A stretch of DNA of 64,000 nucleotides from Posidonia oceanica. Taxonomy: Eukaryota; Streptophyta; Magnoliopsida; Alismatales; Posidoniaceae. The translations under genes were made by a program, and so were the position numbers. Shown piece after piece: positions 1 through 9,776 of the stretch (positions within the stretch are counted from its first letter, which is position 1; each line of letters begins with the position of its first letter). The stretch is taken from assembly GCA_037176725.1 (NCBI GenBank), contig JAZBRS010000014.1, positions 77,916,501 to 77,980,500 of the forward strand, given 5' to 3'. The notes beneath the pieces are model-generated. The model saw only the letters and a list, made by a program, of their open reading frames with translations. It made no database searches and was not told the origin of the DNA.

Positions 1-178
1 CTTGAATTGTGTGGTTTGATTGCTAGCTGTAATGTTTGAACTACTTTATCAGCTTTATATGCACATCTGCTCATTTGTCTGCCAGTGTTATGCCCCTGTA
101 CATGTTCTAGATTGATGAAACAGTTTCAGCTACAGGTACTTGAAGATTTCGCACCAGCTGTCTGCATCCTCGCCTGTC

Positions 179-1380
179 ATGGGCTTCCCCACCTTGCTGA
201 CCCCAGCACACTGTTCTGAGACCCTCCGAGGATGGATTGCCATGCTCACCGAAGCTGATCATGAAAGACTGAGCCTGTGGGGCATCCCCCCAGACTTCTG
301 AAAGCTACTGATGTGGAGGTCAGCCGACACCTTTTGTGTGCTGCTGCAAGGTTCTGGAAACCAGAGCACCACGTCTTCCGCTTTGGAAGGACGGAGTTGA
401 CACTTACACTGGAAGAGGTGCGCCGAATCTGCAGCTTCTCCACGCTCATGGGACCTGCTGTGTTCATGAGGCGTTCTGGCTATGTTACCATCTTGAGGCA
501 GCTTACAGGGCTCTCTTCACAAATATACGAGAAAAGATTGGTCTGCATCGACGGACCCGTGCCTGCCCTCCGCCTGAACTATTTTGAAGAAGTCTCCAAG
601 AAGCGTGCTGAACTAGGAGATCAACTGTGGCTTCGCGGCTTTGTCGCCCATTTCCTGGGCGAGTTGATTTTCAGTCATGGCCGGATGACTATAGCTATTG
701 AAGTTGCGGAGATCGCCCTTGCTGTGGTGACCCGCCAAAGCGACTTGGCGCTTGTCGTCTTGGCTGAGACGTACCGCGGACTAGACCGCATCTTGCACCG
801 CTGCCGCCACTTTCATGGCTGCGGGGCCCTGGTACAAGTGTGGTTAGCTGGACACCTGGAGGTAGACATCCTGTGCCCCCAAAAGCATGCATTTGAGACG
901 TACTGCAGCAACGGCCACGCCAAAACCATCAAAACTGTCTGCGAGGAGTACGAAAGGTTGGAACAGCTGACTGATGATACAATAACTTGGCGTATCATCC
1001 CATCTGCAGCAGAGCCCTTCACTGTCTTCTTCGGTGCCTGCGACATGTGTCTGGTCGTCCTGCTAGGGTTCACTGAAGGCGTAGAGTACCACCCCATCCA
1101 GGTTATGCGGCAATTTGGTCTCCACCAAGGGGCGTTTGTTGACAGCACTGCACCAAAACTAGTCCAGCCCTATCCCTTCAGCACAGTTGCACCCACAACA
1201 GAGCTAGCAGACCTCATGCATCATGGCGTGAAGTCAACAAACATTGCAGCAGCAAGGGGCTCAGGATGTACTCCTGAGTATCTGACTGAAGTGCAGGGGC
1301 TCTGGCCCATTAATGAGATCCTGCTCGGCGCACCTCTCTTCCCTGACACTAGGAAGTCGAAGAAGGCCCGTACTGACTAG
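179..1380 (+). pseudogene. DUF7745-like retrotransposon ORF, one frameshift (copy A)
   Basis: The ORF opens with ATG at 179 and ends with TAG at 1378-1380, about 400 codons, the same span as copy H. Recognisable blocks are SRHLLCAAARFW, HHVFRFGRTELT, the GFVAHFLGELIF stretch, LALVVLAETYRGLDR and a C-terminal GAFVDST region rich in P, T and S. They resemble the plant-specific, transposon-associated domain I know as DUF7745; its molecular function is not established and I infer none. The frame from ATG 179 hits TGA at 299-301, while the rest is open in another frame. The break lies at or near the six-C run at 286-291, so one missing C explains it; a homopolymer sequencing error is possible. This is the best preserved of three copies. 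Confidence 0.65.
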
Positions 1381-1852
1381 GGCCTCTGCGTCTGCTTATC
1401 TCTTTTTGAGTCTTGCTGTACTCTGTTCTGCCTGCTATAGGCATGTAACCAAGACTTTGTTAATGCAAGAGTGTTTTGTACCACGTGCTTGTGTGTTTGG
1501 TTTGGCTTCCATAATATGATACGTGCATGGTCTTATAATCATATCTTCAGCACATTCCCTCAGCCCGCCAGAGTCATGAGAAGGGCACTATCAGAACCTG
1601 ACAGCTTAGAAGCAACTACCAACGCTCTCAGCACCAAGGGAAACTTCAAGGAGGCCCCGCATTCCACTTGGATGCTAGAATCTCTGCAAACTAGCATCGT
1701 CAACACGGGCAAGAGCCGCCAAGCGCTCCCAGTTGGGCATCCGCCGGGCTGATACCCCTAACTATCCGGTGATGAGTCCGTCAACTCACCACCGGGTTGG
1801 TAGCCCTAACTACTCGTTTGACAAGCACGTCAGCTTAGTCTATCGCTTTTTC

Positions 1853-1932
1853 AATGCCACGGGCACTTCGGCTGTCCCCTGGTATCCTCCCTGATACTAG
1901 GGGCATCTTTTTCCGCTGCCCCATGGCATCAC
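1853..1932 (+). repeat. Four-arm alternating inverted-repeat block (copy A)
   Basis: Four short arms alternate in sense: a GATGCC..GGGC-like arm, CCCCTGGTATC, GATACTAGGGGCATC and GCCCCATGGCATC, each separated by about 6-10 bases. Each arm can pair with its neighbour, so alternative hairpins exclude one another. The block recurs at the same relative position, after the ORF and before the tandem repeats, in B, D (twice), E, F and H. Function is unknown. Confidence 0.8.
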
Positions 1933-2019
1933 ATCTCTAGCTGCATCTAGGCTGGCATGCCTAACTGTCGCGGGTCCATCCGTTTCTTTGCTCTGCTTTT
2001 AGGTCTTGGTGCCCCTGAT

Positions 2020-2700
2020 CCCTTTCCGGTCGATAAGTCCGAAACTTATCATCCAACCTTTGCGGTCAATGGGTCCGAAACCTATCTTTTCTGGTCGATA
2101 AGTCCGAAACTTATCATCCAACCTTTGCGGTCGATGTGTCTGAAACCTATCTTTTCCGGTCGATAAGTCCGAAACTTATCATCCAACCTTTGCAGTCGAT
2201 GGGTCCGAAACCCATCCTTTCCAGTCGATAAGTCCGAAACTTATCATCCAGCCTTTGCGGTCGATGGGTCCGAAACCTATCCTTTCTGGTCAATAAGTCC
2301 GAAACTTATCATCCAACCTTCGCGGTCAGTGGGTCCGAAACCTATCCTTTCCGGTCGATAAGTCCGAAACTTATCGCCCACCCTTTGTGGTCGATGGGTC
2401 CGAAACCTATCATTTATCGCATCATGCCACCTTTGCAGCCGATAAGTCTGAAACTTATCTGATCCTAGTTGATAAGCCTGAAAGCCAATCATACCAATCT
2501 ATCCCTTCCGGTTGATAGGACCATAAACTATCGCTTCTGGCCGATAAGTCCGAAACTTATCCAGTCTTTTGGTTGATAAGACTACAAACTTACCACACCA
2601 ATCCTTCCTTGCGGTCGATGGGTCCGAAACCTATCCTTTCCGGTCGATAAGTCCAAAACTTATCATCCATCCTTTGCGGTCGATGGGTCTGAAACCTACC
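2020..2700 (+). repeat. 65-bp tandem repeat of paired hairpins (spacer of A)
   Basis: GATAAGT units start at 2032, 2097, 2162, 2227, 2292 and 2357, a regular 65-bp period, then become irregular up to about 2700. Each unit holds two inverted repeats with the loop CCGAA: GATAAGT/ACTTATC and GATGGGT/ACCTATC. Open frames crossing the array are repeat artefacts. Confidence 0.85.
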
Positions 2701-2954
2701 ATCTGCCGTGCGTCTTCTTTTCTTGCTTGCTTTCTCAGTAGAAAAGATGCCCCCCCTTTTTTTTTCCTTTCGTGCAGGATTTTGCTCTTCTATTCCGCAC
2801 CGCTATAGTCGTCTGTTTGCTTCCTCAGGCGAGGACAAGCAGCCCTTCATTCTCTGGGCTAGCAGCCCAAACTGCTCGAATGACACCCGTCACCCTGTCT
2901 GGCGTCCTTTTATTTGGACTGATAACCCTAACTATCCAGTGAGGAGTCCGTCAA
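2701..2954 (+). other. Conserved linker of A
   Basis: A T/C-rich stretch with the phrase AGAAAAGATGCCCCCC (near 2740) and the module CCTCAGGCGAGGACAAGC (near 2825), then the CCCTAACTATCC/GAGTCCGTCAACTC motif near 2930. The same modules follow the tandem repeats in B and E, so this is a shared, non-coding spacer section. No gene is seen. Confidence 0.5.
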
Positions 2955-3175
2955 CTCATCATTCATTGCACCAGCACTCATCAGCATGGTCCCATCTCTT
3001 ACCATATCCGCATCATGCATTGTTGCATATTGGTTCAACATCAACATTAACATCAGCTGCATCAGCACTGCAGCAGTAATCACATCTGCACTAACATTCG
3101 CATTAGCATCTGCATTGGCATGCATTGCACCGCATCTGCATTCGCATCTCCATTCACATTCGCATTTCGGCAACG
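2955..3175 (+). repeat. GCATTC/ACATCA-type hexamer-rich tract before the polypurine tract (A)
   Basis: Degenerate 6-base words (CATCAG, CATTAG, GCATTC, CACATT) dominate the tract. An equivalent tract sits between spacer and polypurine tract in B, E, F and H, and as a relic in D. It has no coding potential beyond repeat-driven frames. Confidence 0.7.
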
Positions 3176-3245
3176 GTTCATGACTTCTGGCACATCTGTC
3201 AGGATAGTGCCCACGGCTACATACTTCGCGCCCACCGGTTCGAGT

Positions 3246-3321
3246 GGGGTGTCTTGTCAACCCTGAGCAGTGGCCTCACTTCCCTTGACCTCGCTCAGGG
3301 AGGGGCATCTGTAGACACCCC
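3246..3321 (+). promoter_or_regulatory. Polypurine tract enclosed by a nested stem, reaching into the 3' LTR (A)
   Basis: The polypurine tract AGGGAGGGGCA (3297-3307) directly precedes the LTR start at 3310 and would prime plus-strand DNA. Upstream GGGGTGTC (3246-3253) is complementary to the LTR end GACACCCC (3314-3321), and CCCTGAGC is complementary to GCTCAGGG just before the tract. The two stems are nested, with the purine tract in the right-hand connecting segment. Confidence 0.8.
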
Positions 3322-5667
3322 ATTTTAACCAAGGGGTCTCAGCCCTCTGGGAGCACTCTGGGAGCACTCTGGAATTGGTTCAGAAGTCTGGTAGCTCACC
3401 CTCCTTCAACCCTAAATCTTCTCCCATTCCAAAACCATTATCATTCCCTAAAACCAAACCTTCAAACCAAACCCAAACCCTCCTTAAACTCTACCAAAGA
3501 ACCCCCAAATTTCAAACCAAAATCACTCCCCAAAATCCTAGAAAACTTAGGTAAAACTACTCTTTTTCTACACCTCAAAACCCTTCCAAAACCTTCCCAA
3601 ATCCAAACCCAAACCTTAGGTCCAACACTAGAGATGCTAGGCCACACACTCACCAAATTCCACCTCTTTTCTAAACCTCTAACCCTTTCATTTCTTCAAA
3701 TTATCCATTTCTCTCTCCTAGATTATTCTTTTCTCTCTCCTCTCTCTCTCTCTTGATTATCCTTCTTCTTTTCACTCCCTTCTCCCTCTTCTTCTTGCCT
3801 ACCTATGGGCCCACCTTGAGCATCTATCTCCTCTGAATCTTATTTGTATTTTTATCTTATTTTTAGCATTTTCCTTGATTTTTTAAAAATTATTTTCTTT
3901 CAACTCCTCTCTTTCTTCTCCACTCCTTCATTTCTCCTCTTTCTTCTTCCTTTTTCTTTTCCTTTCCTCTCTTCTACAAAACCCCTAAAAAATTCTTAAA
4001 AACCTTTAAAACTTTAAAACAAAAGACAAACAAATCAAAATCCTAAAAGAAATAATTTAAAAACATTAAACAAACAATTAAAAACAAAAACCTAATCAAA
4101 CCCAACTAAAACCAAAAACCAAGAATGCAATCTAAAATATGCAATACAAACAAAAAGAAAATGCCACAAAATCAAGGAAAAAACCAAAATGTGATCAAAA
4201 CAGGCAAAAGTAAAAACCCTACTAAAAACAATAAAAAAATAATTCCTAAAAAGAAAAGAAACAATTGAAAATGCTAAGGCAAGTAATTAAGAAAGAAAAA
4301 CTTAACTTAACAATCCTAAAAGGAAACAATTTGAAAACTTAATTAAAAAGGAAAGCAAACAATCCAAAATCTAAAAACACTTGATTAAAAAACCTAACAA
4401 GAAAAAACCTCAACAAAAAATATATTAAAAAAGAACTTAACAAGCGAAAAATCAAAATCGAATCTAAAAGGAAACTTAAACAAAATCTTAAAAGATTAAA
4501 GTCAAAAGCTAAAACTCACCTTAATTAATAAAAAACAATCCTTAAAAAACCCTAATCAAAATCCCAAATATTTAACAAGAAAAACATGATTAAAAAACAA
4601 TTTGAAAAACTTAACAAACAATTAAACAAAATCAAAAACAATTTGAAGGGAAGAAAACCCTAATTAAAACTAAAACTCTTTAATCCTAACTAACTAATCA
4701 AAAAACAATCATTAAAAAACTTAATCAAAGTCCTAACTTAAAACACAACTATCCTAAAAAACTTTTCCCATCCTCTTCTATTTTACTTTTATTTTTTATT
4801 TATTTATTCTATTCTCTTCTTATTTCCCTTTTACCTTTCCCATTCTTCTTTTCTTCCTTTCCTTCTTTTTTTCTTTCTTTTCCTATTGAGCCCGGTCAGG
4901 CCCATTCCACCCCATCCTTATTTCCTCCTTCTTCTTCCACTTTTCACTCCTTCTCCCCTGCCCAATCCCCCTCTAAGAAACCAAAAAAATCAACACCCGG
5001 ATGTCAGCAGCCTTCTTTGCCTCCATCTCTTCTGTAAACTAAACCCAAGCTCACCCAAATCCCATGAACTCAAACCAGCATCATCACCTTCTGACCGGAC
5101 CCAACTGTTGCAAGCCACCTCCTCTCCCACACCCAAACCACCTGCAGAACCCACACCAACAGCTCACCTAAGAACCAAGCAAAAACCGACATCTAAACTT
5201 TACCCCATGAACCCAAACCAAACCATTTCCTCTCTCAAACAAAAACCAACCTCACCAGCACCCAACCTTCTCCCCAGAACCGGTGCCACCCTCTGCAAGA
5301 CCAACTTCACCAGTAAACCCAAATCAGAACCCAATTCCCTCCCAAATCAGATTCCAAGCAAACCAACGCATCTCCTCTCCCTCAGACCAAACCCAAACCA
5401 TCTTCCTCGAACCCACGCTTCCCCCAGACCGGACCAAGCCCTCAGTAAGCCCTCCAACTCACCACATCACCCTTACAGCTCATTCCCTTCACCACAGTCC
5501 AAACTCCATTAACTCCTCCTGGCACCCTCGCGACTTCTGTGGCCGACCTCGATTCAAGCCACCCTCCTAACGGTCACGGCCATCACCATAGCCCGCGTCA
5601 CCACCGTCCGGCTTCACCTCTCACCCGCTGAGACTGCCGTAACCCAGAGCTTGCCAGTTTCTTTGGT

Positions 5668-5691
5668 TTGAGCAACGACTTCGTTGCTCAA
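5668..5691 (+). other. Perfect short inverted repeat in LTR A
   Basis: Arms TTGAGCAACG and CGTTGCTCAA flank ACTT, giving a 10-bp stem with a 4-base loop. Homologues lie at 18263-18286 (LTR B, one mismatch) and 48164-48187 (LTR G). The core ACGACTTCGT is also palindromic in LTR D, with different outer arms. Confidence 0.8.
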
Positions 5692-6148
5692 GCCCCTGCC
5701 AACCTCCCAGACCTCGAGCCACTCCCCACCTCGCGCCCGATAGCCCCCAATTGCCCTCACATCCCCTCTGTGGCCTGACATTCACTTGGACCCAAAAACG
5801 ACCCAAACAAAACCAATGCAATTCTTCCCGTTCCAGACCGCCACACTCCATTCCAACCATCCAGAGAGCATCCTGAGTGTTCACTCGAGCGAACCCCATC
5901 CTCTCCACTGCTTCCAGAGCCCTAGAACACCCAGACGACCCTCGTCCCCCATTGGTTCCAGTGCCGGAACCACCTCCGGACTCGGCACAGCGCAACCATC
6001 TTCTCTCTGTCTAGAAAGCTTCGCCTTGCTCCCACGATTGCACCGGACCTGTCGCCAAGCTCTGCGGCTGCTTCGACAGCATTCTTTGGTTCTGTCTCAG
6101 AGCGCCGTCCATCCTCGCGTTGTCAGCTTGCTCCGGACGACACCACAG

Positions 6149-6150
6149 GT
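6149..6150 (+). promoter_or_regulatory. Candidate splice donor 1 in LTR A (CACAG|GTAGTT)
   Basis: A donor-like site lies at the edge between the GC-rich block and the T-rich section. Donor-like sites occur at the equivalent edge in LTRs B, D (both), E, F, G, H and J, although the surrounding sequence differs. Confidence 0.5.
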
Positions 6151-7652
6151 AGTTCTCTTTCCCTAGGGGTTCGCTTGAACCCCCTCTTGCCTCTGGGCTT
6201 TTCCTTTTTACTTTTCGTTGCCTGTACTCTCCTCCCGAGGACGCCGGACCTCTGCTTCTTCCCCAGCGACGTCGTCGGCGCACGCAAACCTCCGGCGTTG
6301 CGTTTTATCTTCAGCATGTTACTGTAGCTTTATTTCGTTTTTTTGTTTTTATTTACATTAACATAAAGTACATTAGCTTCTGTTATTTACATACCGGTCC
6401 TCCATTTAGTTATTTTACTGTGCTTGTGTATAGTTTGTTTATTTATTTCAGTAATGAAATCATGTTAATATTACTGTGTGCCCTTTGAGTTTTCACTTTC
6501 TTACACTTAGGTCCACTGCCATGTTAAATACCATGTGTTTATTTGGGCATTTTGCGGCCTAATCCCTATGCTATCTATATCTGCAACTTGGTCCTTTTTA
6601 TTTGATTTTTCATTTAATCCCTAAGCTAACTGCATGCAACATTAATAAAAAGTATCCCTTCTTTGTTAATTTACTGTCTGGTCCTTAGCATGCTGTGGTC
6701 TTCTGCCTTTTTACATCCAACCCCTTGCATTTACCCACTCTTGCATTTAGGTCCTCCACATTCTATTTTCATTTGTTTTTTCCCTTTTTATCATACTGCA
6801 TTGCATGATATCACCTTAGGTTTAGATTATTGCATCTAGGTCCACACAACATGCATCCTTATTCCCCATTTCGCTTTAAAAATTGTAAAAGAGCCCTTGA
6901 TCTTGGTTTATTTACTTTTGGGCCCCTCTGAGCTTTGAATTTGTGTGTTTCCTTTTTGCAAGAAAGCCCCCCCTGTTTTGTTGCACAGAGGTCCTCCCAT
7001 TATGTTTACTTTCATGTGGTTTTCCCTTGGCCTTGCTTTCAAACCTAGAGTCTGATTAGGTTGCACCCAAGTTTTCAAACACCACTGTGACTGTACATGC
7101 CTATTTTCTTCCTAGATTTGTTATTTGGCCTTAGTTTTCTTGGAATTTGCACATAGGTCCTTGGGACCACCTTTTATAGTTTTTTTGTTGTTTCTTGGCT
7201 TTGTTCCTTCTGTCCGAACTTTTCCAGGTTGCAGGAGACTCCCCTGTGGGTTCTCTTTTGGGATTCGTGCCCGTTTACTGGTTTTTTTTCGTTCAAGTCC
7301 CTAAAGTTTTCTTAAATTGCACTTAGACCCCCCTTTTCTTGCATTTTGCACACATCTGCCCTAATTAACCTTGCATTTAGTCCATGCATCCCTACATTAG
7401 CACCCTTGCACACATTTGCACTCTTTTGCACGCATTTAGGGTTAATTTGCACATAAACCCTTGCACTCTTCCTATTTGCACATAGGTCCTCCCCCTTTGC
7501 ATTTTTGCATACATTGCTCCCCTTTTTTTACTGCACTCAGTCTCCTAGGACACTTTTGAGCACACTTAGCTCTCATTCACATGGGAGGACCTGTTTTGCA
7601 CACCCCTAGGACCCCTTTTTACACTTAGATCCCTTTTTTCCCCTATTCTGGC

Positions 7653-7785
7653 CCCTCTGCCTTGAAGCTGGGATATCTTCCGATCCGACCGTCAGATCTT
7701 CGCAACCAAGTTACCTGGATGACCATGGTGGAGCGCTTTTCAGCATGGACCAAGCACTTCTCAGATCAGGCCTTAGATCTCCAAG
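7653..7785 (+). other. Conserved exon-like block in LTR A ending at a strong splice donor
   Basis: A GC-balanced block with ATATCTTCCGATC and CCTTAGATCT ends CCAAG|GTAAGT, a near-consensus donor, with GT at 7786-7787. It is conserved in LTR B (20650-20789), G (46061-46200, reverse), J (60655-60800, reverse) and H (about 51900-52030, reverse, donor lost). It lies in T-rich surroundings with subrepeats downstream. I infer a non-coding leader exon. Confidence 0.5.
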
Positions 7786-8239
7786 GTAAGTCCTTCTGAA
7801 CCCTTGTACAGCATTCATTTGCACACCATTTGCATTTCATGCATTGTTTTCGTGTCTCGTTTTCCGTGCATGTAGATTAGGGCCTCCCCCTTCATTTATC
7901 AACTCTGTCTCCCCTTTTCGCGTACTCACAAGTATTTTGGGTTGAGTTTTCCCTTGGATTTGCTACTGATTGCGGTCTTCTTCCCCCTTTTCCATGATCC
8001 GATTGCACAGCGAGCTTTGGGCAGCGTGCGAGACACATCGTGGGATGGTTTAGTGGGAAACAGTCACAGAATAGTGGCGATCCCTCCACTTGCTTCCTCT
8101 CCCCTTTGCAAGTCTTCACACCTGCATTGCGTGGTTCTTCCGGTGTCTTATTCTTACACTCGCACCGCTTATCTCTCCTTTGCATCCGGGCTGGCAGCCC
8201 TAACTGCTCTGTTGACGCCCGTCATGTCGTCTAATCTCC

Positions 8240-8565
8240 CCCATTGCTTGTTATACCCCTGCATTGCGTGGCTTTTCCGATGTTTTGTTTTTACGATTGC
8301 ATCGCTTGTTTTTCGCCCGGATTTGCTTTCGTCTTTGCTTGTCGTATCCCTGCATTGCGTGGCTTTTCCAATGTTTTGCTTTTACTTTTGCATCGCTTGT
8401 TTTCTCGCTTGGATTTGCTTTCGTCTTTACTTGTCATACCCCTGCATTGCGTGGCTTTTCTGATGTTTTGCTTTTACTGTTGCATCGCTTGTTTTTCGCC
8501 CGGATTTGCTTCCGTCTCTACTTGTCGTACCCCTACATTGCGTGGCTTTTTCGATGTTTGTTTCC
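8240..8565 (+). repeat. 91-92-bp tandem subrepeat in LTR A
   Basis: The word (G/A)CATTGCGTGG recurs at 8261, 8352, 8444 and 8535, a 91-92-bp period. The same unit is found in LTR B (21236-21545) and LTR G (45100-45600). Confidence 0.85.
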
Positions 8566-8574
8566 CTTGTTCCT

Positions 8575-9255
8575 TGTACCGTTTCGCGTGCCTGCATTGT
8601 TTCTTGTGCCGTTTTGCACATATGCCTTATTTCTTGCATCGTTTCGTGCGCATGCTTTGTTTTCTCGCATCGTTTTGCACGCACGCTCTGTTTTGGCACC
8701 GTTTCGTGTGCCTACTTTGTTTTCTCGCACCGTTTTGCGTGTTTGCTCTGTTTTGGCACCGTTTCGCATGCTCGCTTGGTTTTCTCACACCGTTTTGCGT
8801 GCTTGCTCTGTTTTGGCACCGTTTCGCACGCTTGCTTAGTTTTCTCGCACCGTTTTGCTTGCACGCTTTGTTTTGGCACCGTTTCACGTGCCCACTTTGT
8901 TTTCTCACACCGTTTTGTGTGTTTGCTCTGTTTTCGCATCGTTTCACGTGTCTGCTTTGTTTTCTCGCATCGTTTTACGTGCTTGCTCTGTTTTAGCATC
9001 GTTTCGCATGCCCGCTTAGTTTTCTCGCACCGTTTTGCATGCTTGCCCTGTTTTGGCATCGTTTCGTGTGCCACTTTGTTTTCTTGCACCATTTTGCATA
9101 CCGCTCTTGTTTCTTGCACTGTTTTGCATGCTCGCTCTGCTTTCTTGCACCGTTATGCGTGCCACTTCGTCTTTTGCACCGTTTTACGTGCCAATCTTGT
9201 TTTCTCACACCATTTCACGTGCTGTTTCCGTTTCTCGCATCGTTTTGCGTATTTT
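8575..9255 (+). repeat. 60-bp tandem subrepeat in LTR A
   Basis: A 60-bp period is visible from about 8630 to 9065 in at least seven units, each made of two roughly 30-bp halves (CGTTTTGC..CTCTG and GTTTCG..TTCTCGCAC); decayed units continue to about 9255. The period is a multiple of three, which creates long spurious open frames on both strands. Confidence 0.85.
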
Positions 9256-9336
9256 ACGCCGTTTTCTCTTGCATGTCGCTCTGCATTGCATGGTTTTACC
9301 GCTGTTTTGCTTTATCGCCTGCATTCGCATATAGAG

Positions 9337-9776
9337 TAGTGATGCTTACTGCCTAGAGTTCTCACGAACCAGGGTTTCACCCGGTTCGGAACACAGACAG
9401 CGCTGCTGAGCACTTAGATTACACGTTTAATTCCTTGCATCGCATTCCAACGCTTAGAGCATACCCTTGAGCATTCACTTAGGCATTCACGGCATTTAGG
9501 CATTCAAAGCATGCATTTCCCTTCAAAAGCGAGCGTAAGCCTAGAAAGATCGCTTCTTGGGCGTGTCGGGGGTGCCTAACACCTTCCCCGCGCGTAACAG
9601 GAGTCCTTACCCTTTCTCTGGCCCGCAATGACCCTTTTGCCCTCGTCCTTGGTATGAGACATCCTCTTTGCATAGTACTTGCATTGAACTGCATCTTCTT
9701 GTGTGGTTTTGCATGTTCTTCATGCATCTCCCCAGTTTTCCTCGTCTCCCGATTGAATAGACTAGGTGGCGACTCC
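9337..9776 (+). other. Conserved 3' LTR box (Tat/Ogre-type) in LTR A
   Basis: Runs from GTGATGCTTACTG through TTCTCACGAACCAGGG, CACTTAGATTACACG, GGTGCCTAACACCTTCC and ACAGGAGTCCTTACCC to AGGTGGCGACTCC (9764-9776). The box is present in LTRs A, B, D, E, F, G, H and J and is the best conserved part of the LTR. I link it to Tat/Ogre LTRs from memory; a library search would confirm. Confidence 0.7.

Noticed and set aside
5780..6170. Host gene exon in the GC-rich blocks of the LTRs (also 22290-22660, 32540-32930, 37800-38260 and 62400-63000)
   Set aside because: The block recurs in all LTRs with decayed frames and no conserved protein. It is best read as LTR promoter/leader sequence.
8244..9339. 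Long Cys/Phe-rich open frames on the plus strand and Lys/Arg-rich ones on the minus strand
   Set aside because: They follow from the 91-bp and 60-bp tandem subrepeats of an LTR; the same artefact appears at 44291-45793. No domain or coding signature.
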